Source of the DNA: Rhodospirillaceae bacterium | Lineage (GTDB): Bacteria > Pseudomonadota > Alphaproteobacteria > GCA-2731375 | Reading direction: 5' to 3' | DNA length: 64,000 nt | Assembly: GCA_002731375.1 (NCBI GenBank) | Contig: PCBT01000002.1 | Coordinates: 68,913-132,912, forward strand | In this document: positions 1 to 8,824 of the stretch, one piece after another | How positions within the stretch are numbered: position 1 is the stretch's first letter | How the letters are laid out: every line of letters begins with the position of its first letter | The notes under the pieces: generated by a model | What the model was told of the DNA's origin: nothing | Seen by the model: the letters and a program-made list of their open reading frames with translations, nothing else | The model's database searches: none | Program-made: the position numbers and the translations under genes

Positions 1-503
1 GGCGGCATGCGTTCGGCATTGTCACTGGGATAGGCGGGATCGCCGACCAGGCCGGAAGTGCCCATCATGCGGTCATTTTCGGCGTAGTAGGGCGCCAGGG
101 TGTTGTAGTCGATGGGCCAGTCATCGGCCACGCCGTCGAGGCTTCTAACGCAGAAGTCGGATGGGTGAAACCGAGGGAAATGTGCGGCATAGAGGACTGT
201 GCCGCCGCCGACGCCGTTAAAATTGACAACTTTGATGGGGGAGTCCGACTCGACGATCGGATAGTCAGAGGGCCGTTGTCGTTGATTCGGGCTGGCGGAG
301 AAATCGCCTTGCCGTCGCGCCTCCCAATCCCGTCCGGTGGCGGGGTAACTCAGTGGGTTAGGCATCGCGCCCTGTTCCAGACAGACGATCCTCATGCGCG
401 TATCGGCCAGGCTCCAGGCCATCGCGGCACCGGAGGCGCCGGCGCCGATGATCAATACATCGGCGGGTGCATCGCTGGTTTCAGCTGTTGCTTGGCTGTT
501 CAT
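1..503 (-). CDS. GMC-family FAD oxidoreductase, N-terminal part (cut by window edge)
   Basis: The frame is open from an ATG at 503 down to base 1, so about 167 N-terminal residues are present and the rest lies outside the window. Residues 16-26 form the FAD dinucleotide-binding strand and GxGxxG loop (G20, G22, G25). E43, at the end of the second strand (VCLEQG), would bind the ribose. A later GVGGGTVLYAA stretch matches the GMC pattern in which a glycine-rich loop follows the first substrate-domain crossing. The family oxidises alcohols such as choline, glucose or polyethylene glycol; the substrate here is unknown. The ATG overlaps the TGA of the upstream lyase-family gene (ATGA), so the two are probably co-translated. 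Confidence 0.85.
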   Translation of the reverse strand, partial: MNSQATAETSDAPADVLIIGAGASGAAMAWSLADTRMRIVCLEQGAMPNPLSYPATGRDWEARRQGDFSASPNQRQRPSDYPIVESDSPIKVVNFNGVGGGTVLYAAHFPRFHPSDFCVRSLDGVADDWPIDYNTLAPYYAENDRMMGTSGLVGDPAYPSDNAERMP

Positions 504-1324
504 GTCTGCTCCGGACGCTTCATATGCTGGGAAATCTTGCCGAACGAAGCGGCGTTATCAACGAAGGTGTAGCTGCCGGCCTGGATTTCCTCCGCCGCCG
601 CTATGAAGGCACCCAACGCGGCCCGTGCCAGGACGCCGCCCAGGGAAATACGGCGGACACCGGCATCGGCCAGTTGCGCCGTGCTCATCGTGCCGCCAGT
701 CAGGCCCATGACGACGTTGACCGGCCTGCCAACTGATTGACAGATCGTACGGATTGCCTCCAGGCTGGGCAGACCGGGGGCGTAGAGCACGTCGGCGCCC
801 GCCGCCTCGAACGCCTGCAGCCGCCGGATGGTATCGTCCAGATCGGGATTGCCGCGAATGAAGTTTTCCGACCTAGCCGTCAGGGCGAATGGAAAATCCT
901 GGGCCTGCGCCGCCGCCGCCGCCGCCTCGACCTTCTCCACCGCCAAATTGAAGTCGATGATGGCGCCGTCCGTACAATCTTCGATGGATGCGCCCACCAG
1001 ACCCGTGCCGGCAGCTAGCCGGATGGTCTCCGCCGCCTCTTCCGGTATATTCCCGTAACAATCCTCCAGATCAGCGGAAATGGGCAAGTGGGTCGCGGCC
1101 ACGATCTCGGCGGCATGGGCTAGCATCTCGTCCCGGCCGATGATGCCGTCCGTGCAGCCCCGGCTAAAGGCATAACCGGCAGAGGTCGTGGCAAGTGCCT
1201 TGAAACCCATGCCGGTCAATATTTGCGTCGTCCCTATGTCCCATGGATTGGGAATAACGAAGGTCTCCGGCCCGGCATGTAGCGAGGCAAATGTTTTCGC
1301 CTTGTCCAACTGTTCCTGGCTCAT
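500..1324 (-). CDS. Isocitrate lyase/PEP mutase superfamily protein
   Basis: This is a 274-residue single-domain TIM-barrel protein of the isocitrate lyase/phosphoenolpyruvate mutase superfamily. The metal-binding segment reads ADLEDCYG at residues 84-91, and a second acidic motif, SIEDCTD, follows near residue 113. The KKCGH/KRCGH catalytic-cysteine motif of true isocitrate and methylisocitrate lyases is absent. It therefore belongs to the divergent subgroup often annotated as carboxyphosphonate or PEP phosphonomutase-like, whose reactions are mostly untested. I chose the ATG at 1324 because homology begins there and the 25 codons upstream look non-coding. Its stop overlaps the GMC oxidoreductase start, which suggests a small operon with that enzyme. 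Substrate unknown. Confidence 0.85.
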   Translation of the reverse strand: MSQEQLDKAKTFASLHAGPETFVIPNPWDIGTTQILTGMGFKALATTSAGYAFSRGCTDGIIGRDEMLAHAAEIVAATHLPISADLEDCYGNIPEEAAETIRLAAGTGLVGASIEDCTDGAIIDFNLAVEKVEAAAAAAQAQDFPFALTARSENFIRGNPDLDDTIRRLQAFEAAGADVLYAPGLPSLEAIRTICQSVGRPVNVVMGLTGGTMSTAQLADAGVRRISLGGVLARAALGAFIAAAEEIQAGSYTFVDNAASFGKISQHMKRPEQT

Positions 1325-1472
1325 GCCGTGCTCCCCTGTTTCAGGCTGTCGATTTGGGCTTAGGTTATGCGGGTTTCGACGAGAATTCCATTCAATCAAG
1401 CGCGGTACGGCTGACCAAAGTTCTCAGGGGCGAGGCTGACGACCGCATCCTATCCTTTGTTGTCTTCCCTTT

Positions 1473-2369
1473 TTAATCCTGCTTATCGGTTTTAAAATTC
1501 GAGGCATCGTAACGCGCGCCATTGGCCAGCATATCCGACGTGCCGATCAGAGTGTTCATCTCGTCAAAGTCGATCATCTGACCGCGAAACGGTGCGGTAT
1601 CTCCGTGGGCGCGCAGGGAGGCTAAATAGCGGTCCATCATATGGCCCACCGCGCGGGCCAGGCCGCCGGGGAAAATCACCAGGGAATAGCCGAATTCCTG
1701 TAACTCCGCCGCTGGCAGGATCGGTGTCTTGCCCCCCTCCACCATATTGGCCAGCAATGGTGTTTGATCGCCCAGGCGGGCGGTGACGGCGCGCATCTCC
1801 TCCACGTCGCGGGGCGCTTCTACGAACAGAATATCGGCGCCGGCCTCGCGGTAGCGCTCCGCCCGTGCCAGGGCGGCATCCAGACCTTCAACGGCAATGG
1901 CGTCCGTGCGTGCCATGATCAGGGTGTCGACACTGGTCCTGGCATCACGGGCGGCCTTGATCTTGCCCATCATCTCAGCCGCCGAGACCAGGGTTTTGCC
2001 GGCCAGATGGCCGCAGCGTTTGGGTAGGCTTTGGTCCTCCAACTGGATCACATTGGCGCCATTACGTTCGAACAGTTTTACTGTACGGATCACATTGAGG
2101 GCATTGCCATAGCCCGTATCCGCATCGACGATCAGGGGCACATCGACCCGCTCACCGATGGCCGAGAGTACATTGGCGACTTCATCCATTCCGACCAAGC
2201 CCAGGTCCGGCCGGCCAAACCTGGTATAGGCGATGGAGGCGCCGGAGATATAGGCGGCTGGAAAGCCCGCCCGCTCCACCATCAGGGCACCGAAAGCATC
2301 ATAGATACCCGGCGCGATCAGGATTTCAGGGCGCCGTAGCAAATTACGAAGTGCGGTATTGTTGGTCAT
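1473..2369 (-). CDS. Methylisocitrate lyase-like enzyme (ICL/PEP mutase superfamily)
   Basis: This 298-residue TIM-barrel enzyme carries DADTGYG at residues 82-88, the Mg-binding motif, and KRCGH at 117-121, with C119 as the expected acid/base cysteine. Both are kept in 2-methylisocitrate lyases and dimethylmalate or oxaloacetate-type lyases, so C-C bond cleavage is likely. I expect a 2-hydroxy dicarboxylate or tricarboxylate substrate but cannot name it. No prpC or prpD lies nearby, so a role in the methylcitrate cycle is not supported by context. The start at 2369 has a clear GGGAGG ribosome-binding site 8-13 bases upstream. The gene heads a minus-strand run with the second superfamily member and the GMC oxidoreductase. 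Confidence 0.87.
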   Translation of the reverse strand: MTNNTALRNLLRRPEILIAPGIYDAFGALMVERAGFPAAYISGASIAYTRFGRPDLGLVGMDEVANVLSAIGERVDVPLIVDADTGYGNALNVIRTVKLFERNGANVIQLEDQSLPKRCGHLAGKTLVSAAEMMGKIKAARDARTSVDTLIMARTDAIAVEGLDAALARAERYREAGADILFVEAPRDVEEMRAVTARLGDQTPLLANMVEGGKTPILPAAELQEFGYSLVIFPGGLARAVGHMMDRYLASLRAHGDTAPFRGQMIDFDEMNTLIGTSDMLANGARYDASNFKTDKQD

Positions 2370-2797
2370 GGTCGTGGGCCTCCCAGGCAGGATCAATGTG
2401 GCACGCATTACGATAGGGAGGAATCCGATCAACACCATCGAAAAATGTCGCCTGCCAGCAACGTGGTGGTTGCTGTGCATTATTCGAAGTGAGCCGGGGT
2501 GTAATTGTCTTGATTTCTGGGAACCAGACTAGGGCTGGCTTAGGTCTGCTGGGCCCTGCAATCGGAGCGTCGAGTCGAAGATTTCCGTGACGGCGTATAC
2601 AAAGTCGTTGCTTGACACTAGTCGCCATAGTCATGTTTGATGAAATGGTCTGATTAGGTTTAGCCTGAATTTAGCGTTGGATAACCGGTATTCATGCACT
2701 GCAAGGATAATGCAGTCGAAAATCCGGGCTCCGGGAGGTCGTTAAGGGAGGTGGTTCGGATGAGGCGATTAGAGAAGAATACCAGTGTCTCTTTGTC
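2370..2797. other. Divergent intergenic region upstream of the ABC transporter operon
   Basis: About 430 bases separate the minus-strand lyase gene from the plus-strand transporter. The region contains an operator-like inverted repeat at 2698-2716 and a strong ribosome-binding site at 2744-2754 leading into a short open frame at 2760. It must hold promoters for both directions. I could not pick a convincing -35/-10 pair by eye. No other coding signal is visible. Confidence 0.6.
2698..2716. promoter_or_regulatory. Inverted repeat, possible operator
   Basis: ACTGCA and TGCAGT form perfect 6-base arms around a 7-base AT-rich centre, about 45 bases upstream of the transporter leader. The size fits a dimeric repressor site, but no adjacent regulator gene points to a ligand. 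By-eye call only. Confidence 0.3.
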
Positions 2798-2843
2798 GTG
2801 TTTCGTAATCCCCGAACAAGGTCCATCGTGTACAATTATCTGA
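2760..2843 (+). CDS. Possible 27-codon leader peptide overlapping the permease start
   Basis: An ATG at 2760 sits 8 bases after a near-ideal AAGGGAGGTGG ribosome-binding site. It opens a 27-codon frame ending in TGA at 2841-2843. The permease's likely GTG start (2828) lies inside it in another frame, so translation of the leader would run through the permease start site. The peptide (MRRLEKNTSVSL...) resembles nothing I know. It may be a coupling leader, or the strong site may belong to an older, now frameshifted permease start. Confidence 0.35.
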   Translation: MRRLEKNTSVSLSCFVIPEQGPSCTII

Positions 2844-3790
2844 TCCGCCGCCTGCTGGCCATGGTACCGACGCTGTTTTTTGCCAGTATTATATGTTTTT
2901 CGGTCGTCCGTATGGTGCCAGGCGACATTCTTGATCTGATGCTGACAGAGAACGATTTCGGCTCCGGAGATCCGAAAACGAGGGCCGACTTGCAGGTCGC
3001 TCTTGGCATCGACAAACCGATTTACGTACAGTACGGCGTCTGGATCACCGGCATTGTCACCCGCTTCGATTTCGGCAACTCGCTGTGGCAGAACACACCC
3101 GTCATCGATGACATTGTCGAACGTCTGCCGACGACTTTTGAACTTGGGCTGCTGTCGTTGATCATTGCCCTGATCGTTGCTATCCCCATCGGTATCTATT
3201 CCGCCGTCCGTCAGGAGACATTGTGGGATTACGTGGGCCGCACTGTTTCTATCCTCGGCTTGGCAGTACCTAGCTTCTGGCTTGGCACCATGGTCGTGCT
3301 CCTACCGGCAATCTGGTGGGGCTGGTCACCACCGGTCGAAATGGTGCCCTTCTTCGAGGATCCGGTCGGCAATCTTCAGGTCTTCATTATTCCCAGCATG
3401 ATCCTGGGCTTCTCCCTCTCGGCAGTAACTATGCGCATGACCCGAACGATGATGCTGGAGGTACTGCGTCAGGACTATGTCCGGACTGCCTGGGCCAAGG
3501 GCCTGAAAGAACGTGTCGTGGTCATGCGGCATGCCCTGAAGAACGCACTGATCCCGGTGGTTACTCTGATCGGCCTCCTAGTGCCAATCTTGATCGGCGG
3601 CACCGTGATTATCGAACAAATCTTTATCCTGCCCGGAATGGGACAACTACTACTGGATGCGGTCTCGTCGCGTGATTACCCGATCATTACCGGCGTCTTC
3701 CTGATCATTGGTATCGCTGTGGTTTTCATCAACCTGGCGATCGATATTTGTTACGGTTTCCTCGACCCAAAGGTGCGATATGATCAATAG
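2828..3790 (+). CDS. ABC transporter permease, DppB/OppB type
   Basis: This 320-residue inner-membrane permease of the peptide/opine/nickel uptake family opens with the typical YLIRRLLAMVPTLF first helix and RMVPGD motif. About six hydrophobic segments follow. The ATPase-contacting EAA-like loop lies near residues 215-245 (DYVRTAWAKG, then HALKNALIPV). The GTG at 2828 has AAGG six bases upstream and starts exactly at the family N-terminus; an upstream in-frame GTG at 2798 has no ribosome-binding site. Next come the second permease (gap of 17 bases), the binding protein and two ATPases, making a complete importer. The family moves dipeptides, oligopeptides, nickel, opines or glycosides; the ligand is unknown. 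Confidence 0.9.
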   Translation: MYNYLIRRLLAMVPTLFFASIICFSVVRMVPGDILDLMLTENDFGSGDPKTRADLQVALGIDKPIYVQYGVWITGIVTRFDFGNSLWQNTPVIDDIVERLPTTFELGLLSLIIALIVAIPIGIYSAVRQETLWDYVGRTVSILGLAVPSFWLGTMVVLLPAIWWGWSPPVEMVPFFEDPVGNLQVFIIPSMILGFSLSAVTMRMTRTMMLEVLRQDYVRTAWAKGLKERVVVMRHALKNALIPVVTLIGLLVPILIGGTVIIEQIFILPGMGQLLLDAVSSRDYPIITGVFLIIGIAVVFINLAIDICYGFLDPKVRYDQ

Positions 3791-3807
3791 CGGTCGCGCA
3801 AAACGAT

Positions 3808-4740
3808 ATGGCTGATACAGCAATCGGTGGCGCTAAACCCGTTAACGCAAGGAAGTCGCGCGGCTTTTGGCTCGATTTGCTGATCCGCCTGGTGCGTGAA
3901 AAGCCGCTAGGCGCATTGGGTGGCCTAATTTTTTTGATCTTACTATTCGTCGGCGTTTTCGCCGATTTTATCGCCTATGAGGGCGAGAATGTTATTCACC
4001 CAATCGACAGGCTACAGGCTGCCAGCGCGAAATACTGGTTCGGCACTGACCAGATAGGCAGGGACCTGTTTTCCCGCATGGTTTTTGGTGCCCAACTTTC
4101 CGTCATCGTTGCCTTTTCGGCGACGACCCTGTCGATCATCGTCTCCATCGTGATCGGTCTGTCGACGGGTTATATTGGCGGTAAGTTCGATTTAGTGGTG
4201 CAGCGGTTCGTCGATGCCTGGATGAGCTTTCCTGACTTGATTATCCTCATTGTCGCAGTCTCGGTGCTAGGTCCCGGCGTTTGGCAGGTGGTCCTGGTAC
4301 TGGGCTTGCTTTTCGGTATTGCAGGCAGCCGAATAATCCGGGGCGCGGTGCTGTCAGTGAAGGAAAATGTCTATGTCCAGGCCGGCCAGTCGATCGGCAC
4401 GCCACCGCACATGGTGGTGTTCAAACATATCTTGCCCAACGTAATGGCGCCGATTATCGTCTTGTTTACAACACGCCTGGCTGCCGTAATCTTGGCAGAA
4501 TCAGGCCTGAGTTTTCTCGGCCTCGGCATTCCGCCGCCGGCGCCGAGCTGGGGCGGCATGCTGAGCCTCGACGGTCGCACCTATATGTTCCAGGCGCCGT
4601 GGCTGGCGATCGCGCCGGGCGTGGCGATTACCGTCGTGGTTTATGGCATCAATGTATTCGGAGACGCCCTACGCGATCTGTTGGATCCGCGCATGCGCGG
4701 TGGCGGGACGTCGTATAGCGGCGGCGCTGTACGTCATTAA
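3808..4740 (+). CDS. ABC transporter permease, DppC/OppC type
   Basis: This 310-residue partner permease of the upstream DppB-like protein begins with a cytoplasmic tail. A first membrane helix follows near residues 35-55, then the family's periplasmic WFGTDQIGRDLFSR motif and five further helices. The EAA-like loop (ENVYVQAGQSIG ... HILPNVMAPI) is near residues 190-220 and should dock on one of the two ATPases. The ATG at 3808 follows the first permease's stop by 17 bases. The two permeases would form the heterodimeric channel of the importer. Confidence 0.92.
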   Translation: MADTAIGGAKPVNARKSRGFWLDLLIRLVREKPLGALGGLIFLILLFVGVFADFIAYEGENVIHPIDRLQAASAKYWFGTDQIGRDLFSRMVFGAQLSVIVAFSATTLSIIVSIVIGLSTGYIGGKFDLVVQRFVDAWMSFPDLIILIVAVSVLGPGVWQVVLVLGLLFGIAGSRIIRGAVLSVKENVYVQAGQSIGTPPHMVVFKHILPNVMAPIIVLFTTRLAAVILAESGLSFLGLGIPPPAPSWGGMLSLDGRTYMFQAPWLAIAPGVAITVVVYGINVFGDALRDLLDPRMRGGGTSYSGGAVRH

Positions 4741-4801
4741 CTTACCTACGTGTTGCAAATTTGCGGTCGTGGCCGTGAGAACCAAAACAGGAGAATGTCA
4801 A

Positions 4802-6529
4802 ATGTTAGATAGATTTCTGAAGGTAGGCGCATTGGGTGCCTTTGCCCTGTCATTGGGCCTTACGTCCATGACATTGGGGATCAACAGCCCCTCGGCTTGG
4901 GCCGAAGAACCCCAAACCGACAGCGTGGTCAAGATGATCACCCGCTATCGTACCCTTAACCCACTCAGTTGGGATTTTCACCGTTGGGTTTGGAAAACTA
5001 GTTTCGACGGGCTGCACACCACGCAGTTAATGGCCGGTGATCTTGACAGGGGCCCAGTCAACAACGGCGCCAATAAGTTCATCGCGCCGGGCTGGATCCC
5101 ACCAGAGGATACCAAAGGCGAAATTGCCGAAAGCTGGGAAACGAAACAAGATCCGCTTCGGATCGAGTTCACGATCCGTAAGGGCGTGATGTGGATGGCC
5201 AAGGAAGGCATCATGAAGTCGCGCGAAGTCGTTGCCAAGGATGTCGCCCATCATTTCAACTTGATGAGAAGCCAGAAACGCTACATCCCGACCTACTGGG
5301 ATTTTGTCAAGGAATGGAAAGCGGAAGGCAAATACAAGGCTACTGCCTACCTCAATTCCTATAACGGAAATTGGCCTTATCGTTTTGGATGGGGCTATTT
5401 CTCGCCGTTGTTGCCGCCCGAGTGGCATGCGTTGAGCGATGAGAAAAGGGCCGACTGGAAGAACGCCGTTGGCGCCGGTCCATACATGGTCACCGATGTC
5501 AAAAAGAGCAGCAAGGTCACCTATAAGCGCAACGACAACTACTGGGATAGCCAAGTCATTAACGGCAAGAAATATCAACTGCCGTTGAACGCCGGCCTTA
5601 ACTACATGTTTATCAAGGACGAAGCGACGGCGATCGCGGCAATACGCACGGCCAAAGCCGATCTCATGGAGAATATTCGCTGGCAGTTTGTTGATGAGCT
5701 AAAAAAGAGCGCGCCTGATCTCATCATCAAGGGCGACATGGAGGCCAACTTCCAGCTTTTGGCCTTGCGCAACGACAAGAAGCCATTCAGCGATGTACGC
5801 GTGCGCCGAGCGATGAATATGGCGGTCAACCAGTTGGAGATCAAGCAGGCATTGATTAACGGTAAAGGTGAAGTCCTGAATTCCCCGTTGTCAATGGGCT
5901 GGACCAGCGTCTACACGCCTCTGCAGGAACTGTCACCGCAAGCACAGGAAATGTTCGGCTACCATCCTGATAAGGCGAAGAAGCTGTTGAAGGAAGCCGG
6001 CTATCCGAACGGTTTCAAGTTCGAAATGATGTATTGTACCTGTTCGCCATACCATGTCGATATAGTGCCGATGCTGCAGGCATATTTCCAGGTGGTTGGC
6101 GTCACGCTTATTCCGAAACCACTGGAGTATGCGGCTTTCCGTTCACAAATGCGTAAAGACACGCAAGCTGCCGGCTATCTGTACCAGGTAGCGGATAACA
6201 ATCCGTTCACTTCCCTACGCGCCTACCATAAGGGCGGCCAGACCTGGAACGCCTCCATGATGGACGATCCCAAACACAACAAGGCCTGGGACACTGCCTT
6301 GGCGGAAACTGATCAGGCCAAGCAGGACAAGATGGTCAAGGCCATGGGCCGCTACATCATCGAGGAGGCAGCGCCCTATGTCTGGCTGCCGACCCCGTTC
6401 AGTTACCGCGCATGGTGGCCGTGGGTGAAGAACTACCATGGTGAAATGTCGGTCGGCGCCATCCGCCCGGCCCCGATCTATGCCCGGATGTGGATCGACA
6501 AGGACCTGAAGAAGAAAATGGGCCACTAG
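4802..6529 (+). CDS. ABC transporter substrate-binding protein, family 5 (peptide/nickel type)
   Basis: This 575-residue periplasmic binding protein starts with a Sec signal peptide: MLDRFLK, a hydrophobic stretch to about residue 30, then a likely cleavage after SAWA near 36. The mature part has the family 5 layout (ESWETKQDPLRIEFTIRKG, then KDVAHHF, then VRRAMNMAV near residue 340). A frame extending back into the permease gene is rejected because the signal peptide and the AACAGGAGA ribosome-binding site both place the start at 4802. It supplies ligand to the two upstream permeases. A terminator-like hairpin follows before the ATPase genes, as is common when the binding protein is made in excess. 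Confidence 0.92.
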   Translation: MLDRFLKVGALGAFALSLGLTSMTLGINSPSAWAEEPQTDSVVKMITRYRTLNPLSWDFHRWVWKTSFDGLHTTQLMAGDLDRGPVNNGANKFIAPGWIPPEDTKGEIAESWETKQDPLRIEFTIRKGVMWMAKEGIMKSREVVAKDVAHHFNLMRSQKRYIPTYWDFVKEWKAEGKYKATAYLNSYNGNWPYRFGWGYFSPLLPPEWHALSDEKRADWKNAVGAGPYMVTDVKKSSKVTYKRNDNYWDSQVINGKKYQLPLNAGLNYMFIKDEATAIAAIRTAKADLMENIRWQFVDELKKSAPDLIIKGDMEANFQLLALRNDKKPFSDVRVRRAMNMAVNQLEIKQALINGKGEVLNSPLSMGWTSVYTPLQELSPQAQEMFGYHPDKAKKLLKEAGYPNGFKFEMMYCTCSPYHVDIVPMLQAYFQVVGVTLIPKPLEYAAFRSQMRKDTQAAGYLYQVADNNPFTSLRAYHKGGQTWNASMMDDPKHNKAWDTALAETDQAKQDKMVKAMGRYIIEEAAPYVWLPTPFSYRAWWPWVKNYHGEMSVGAIRPAPIYARMWIDKDLKKKMGH

Positions 6530-6558
6530 TACACACCTGCGACGAAACTGGGAAACGT

Positions 6559-6583
6559 GGGACCGCCCGCCTTGGGCGGTCCC
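6559..6583 (+). terminator. Intercistronic hairpin after the binding-protein gene
   Basis: Perfect 10-base arms GGGACCGCCC and GGGCGGTCCC enclose a 5-base loop, 29 bases after the binding-protein stop. Only a weak T-rich tail follows (ATATTTC). It probably acts as a partial terminator or an mRNA 3'-end stabiliser separating the membrane/binding genes from the ATPases. Confidence 0.7.
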
Positions 6584-6659
6584 ATATTTCCCCCGTTCCG
6601 TTTCCTTCCTATTTTTGTTGGCCGCTAGCACCGGTGGTCACGCTTTTTGGAGACCGGCC

Positions 6660-7640
6660 TTGGCTCCCTTGTTGCAAGTCAATAACCTAAAAACCTTCTT
6701 TTATGGTGACAACTCCATCGTCAAGGCGGTCAATGACGTCAGTTTCGATGTCCGCCACGGCGAAACTCTGGCGATCGTTGGTGAAAGCGGCTCAGGCAAA
6801 AGTGTCACTGCGATGTCAATCCTGCGCCTGATCCCCAGCCCGCCGGGTGAAATTGTAGGCGGTGAAATCTTCCTCGAGGGCGAAAACATATTAGCGATGG
6901 ACGAGGACCGAGTCCGCGACATTCGCGGGAACAAGATCGCGATGATCTTCCAGGAGCCGATGACCTCGCTGAACCCAGTACTGACGATTGGCCGGCAGAT
7001 CGCTGAGCCGATCGAAATTCACCAGAATGTTGATAGGAAAAGCATCATTGCACGCTGCGTCGAACTCCTGCGCAAGGTGCAAATTCCAGATCCCGAAAAC
7101 CGGACCGAAGCTTATCCCCATCAGTTTTCCGGCGGCATGCGTCAACGCGCCATGATCGCTATGAGCCTGGCCTGCGAGCCCAAGTTGATCATCGCCGACG
7201 AGCCGACCACGGCGCTCGATGTCACGGTGCAGGCGCAAATTCTCGAATTGTTGCAGGATTTAATCAAATCGGGTCGTTCATCGATGATCCTGATCACCCA
7301 TGACTTGGGCGTAGTTGCCAGATATGCCGACCGCATCAACGTGATGTACGCTGGCCGCATCGTTGAACAGGGCACCGCCCGTAACATCTACAACACCCCG
7401 AAACATCCCTACTCCATCGGCTTGATGCAATCGGTGCCCCGCCTCGACCAGGATACTAAGGAAAAACTACGACCGATTGAGGGGCAACCACCGGACCTGG
7501 GCGATCCGCCGCCTGGTTGTTCGTTCCATCCCCGCTGCGGTTTCGCCACCGACCGCTGTAGTCGGGAAAGTCCACCGCTGGAACATAGCGGTGGCGAACA
7601 TTGGAAGGCATGTTGGGTTGATGTTGATTCCGCGAACTGA
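6660..7640 (+). CDS. Peptide-type ABC transporter ATPase, DppD/OppD type
   Basis: This 326-residue nucleotide-binding subunit has Walker [11 protein letters not shown] near residue 40, the signature FSGGMRQR near 160, and Walker [12 protein letters not shown] near 180, followed by the H-loop (LITHDLG). The C-terminal extension keeps the family's cysteine pattern (GCSFHPRC ... C), which in several members binds an iron-sulfur cluster. I chose the TTG at 6660 because GGAG lies 7 bases upstream and the protein then starts at the family N-terminus ([11 protein letters not shown]); a TTG at 6615 would add an unrelated tail. It overlaps the next ATPase gene by 20 bases. Confidence 0.9.
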   Translation: MAPLLQVNNLKTFFYGDNSIVKAVNDVSFDVRHGETLAIVGESGSGKSVTAMSILRLIPSPPGEIVGGEIFLEGENILAMDEDRVRDIRGNKIAMIFQEPMTSLNPVLTIGRQIAEPIEIHQNVDRKSIIARCVELLRKVQIPDPENRTEAYPHQFSGGMRQRAMIAMSLACEPKLIIADEPTTALDVTVQAQILELLQDLIKSGRSSMILITHDLGVVARYADRINVMYAGRIVEQGTARNIYNTPKHPYSIGLMQSVPRLDQDTKEKLRPIEGQPPDLGDPPPGCSFHPRCGFATDRCSRESPPLEHSGGEHWKACWVDVDSAN

Positions 7641-8613
7641 AAATCTACTGGAGGTCAGGGACCTCAAGGTTCACTTCCCCGTCCGTGGTGGCATTATGGG
7701 TCAGAGGGACCTGGGCTCAATCAAGGCCGTCGATAGTGTGAGCTTCACTGTGCGCAGGGGCGAGACGTTGGGCATGGTTGGAGAATCGGGCTGCGGCAAA
7801 TCGACTACGGGTCTGGCCATTCTGCGCATGGTCGATATCACCGGCGGCAGCATTATTCTCGATGGCCAGGACATCACGAACCTGAGCAGCGCGGAGCTGC
7901 GCCCAATGCGGCGCCAGATGCAGATGGTGTTCCAGGATCCTTATGGCGCGCTTAATCCACGCTTGCGGGTCCTCGACATCGTTGGCGAGCCTCTAGTTGC
8001 GCACGGCATGGCCCCATCCCGACCACAATTGCGCCTACGGGTCGCCGAACTGTTGGAGTTGGTCGGCCTCGCCGGCAACATGATAGAACGCTATGCGCAT
8101 GAATTTTCCGGCGGTCAACGCCAACGCATCGGCATCGCCCGGGCCTTGGCAGTCAATCCAAACTTAGTGGTCTGCGATGAGCCGGTTTCCGCGCTTGATG
8201 TCTCGATCCAAGCCCAGATCATCAACTTGATGGAAGATTTGCAGAAAGAACTGGGCCTGACCTACCTGTTTATCGCCCATGACCTGGCGGTGGTGCGCCA
8301 TATTTCCGACCGTATCATCGTTATGTACCTGGGTAAAATCGTCGAAATTGCCTCCCGTGATGATCTTTACAGCGATCCAAAGCATCCCTATACCCAGGCG
8401 CTGTTGTCGGCGATCCCCGTGGCCAGTCCCGACGCTGAGGCGGAACGGCAACTCAACCTGTTGGAGGGTGAGGTGCCGAGCGCGCTGAATCCGCCGTCGG
8501 GCTGCCATTTCAATCCACGCTGTCCGATGGCCCATGATGACTGTACCGCCCGGGAGCCGGATCTGGAGCAACAAGGAAATGACCATTTCGTCGCCTGCCA
8601 CCTTCATGATTAG
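7621..8613 (+). CDS. Peptide-type ABC transporter ATPase, DppF/OppF type
   Basis: This 330-residue second ATPase has Walker [12 protein letters not shown], signature FSGGQRQR, Walker [12 protein letters not shown] and H-loop IAHDLAVV, then the C-terminal cysteine segment GCHFNPRCP. It should form the ATPase heterodimer with the preceding DppD-like protein. The ATG at 7621 lies within the last codons of that gene, giving a 20-base overlap that implies translational coupling. The frame runs much further upstream, but that part reads antisense-like residues and is not family sequence. It ends the transporter operon. Confidence 0.9.
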   Translation: MLIPRTENLLEVRDLKVHFPVRGGIMGQRDLGSIKAVDSVSFTVRRGETLGMVGESGCGKSTTGLAILRMVDITGGSIILDGQDITNLSSAELRPMRRQMQMVFQDPYGALNPRLRVLDIVGEPLVAHGMAPSRPQLRLRVAELLELVGLAGNMIERYAHEFSGGQRQRIGIARALAVNPNLVVCDEPVSALDVSIQAQIINLMEDLQKELGLTYLFIAHDLAVVRHISDRIIVMYLGKIVEIASRDDLYSDPKHPYTQALLSAIPVASPDAEAERQLNLLEGEVPSALNPPSGCHFNPRCPMAHDDCTAREPDLEQQGNDHFVACHLHD

Positions 8614-8640
8614 GTGAATTTGCCGATAGGAGGCCAGACC

Positions 8641-8745
8641 ATGAAGATCGCCATTCCGGAGAATAACCCTTATACCGTGCCGGCGTCCCCGAGCCTCGGT
8701 GGGCCGGTTGGAACCCCTGCTTTCGTAACAGGTCGTACCGGATAG
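8641..8745 (+). CDS. Orphan 34-codon open frame with strong ribosome-binding site
   Basis: An ATG at 8641 is preceded by ATAGGAGGCCAGACC, a textbook ribosome-binding site with 7-base spacing. The frame runs 34 codons to TAG and is proline/glycine rich (MKIAIPENNPYTVPASPSLG...). I do not recognise it. It could be a real small protein, a leader for the CoA-transferase gene 79 bases downstream, or the surviving head of a decayed gene. The remaining intergenic bases (to 8824) show nothing else. Confidence 0.3.
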   Translation: MKIAIPENNPYTVPASPSLGGPVGTPAFVTGRTG

Positions 8746-8824
8746 TGTGCGAAAGGGCATATTGCCTGATCTGGTTTGATAGACGGTAATCTGCTATGCC
8801 CCTATTTGTGAGAGTTGCATCCCC

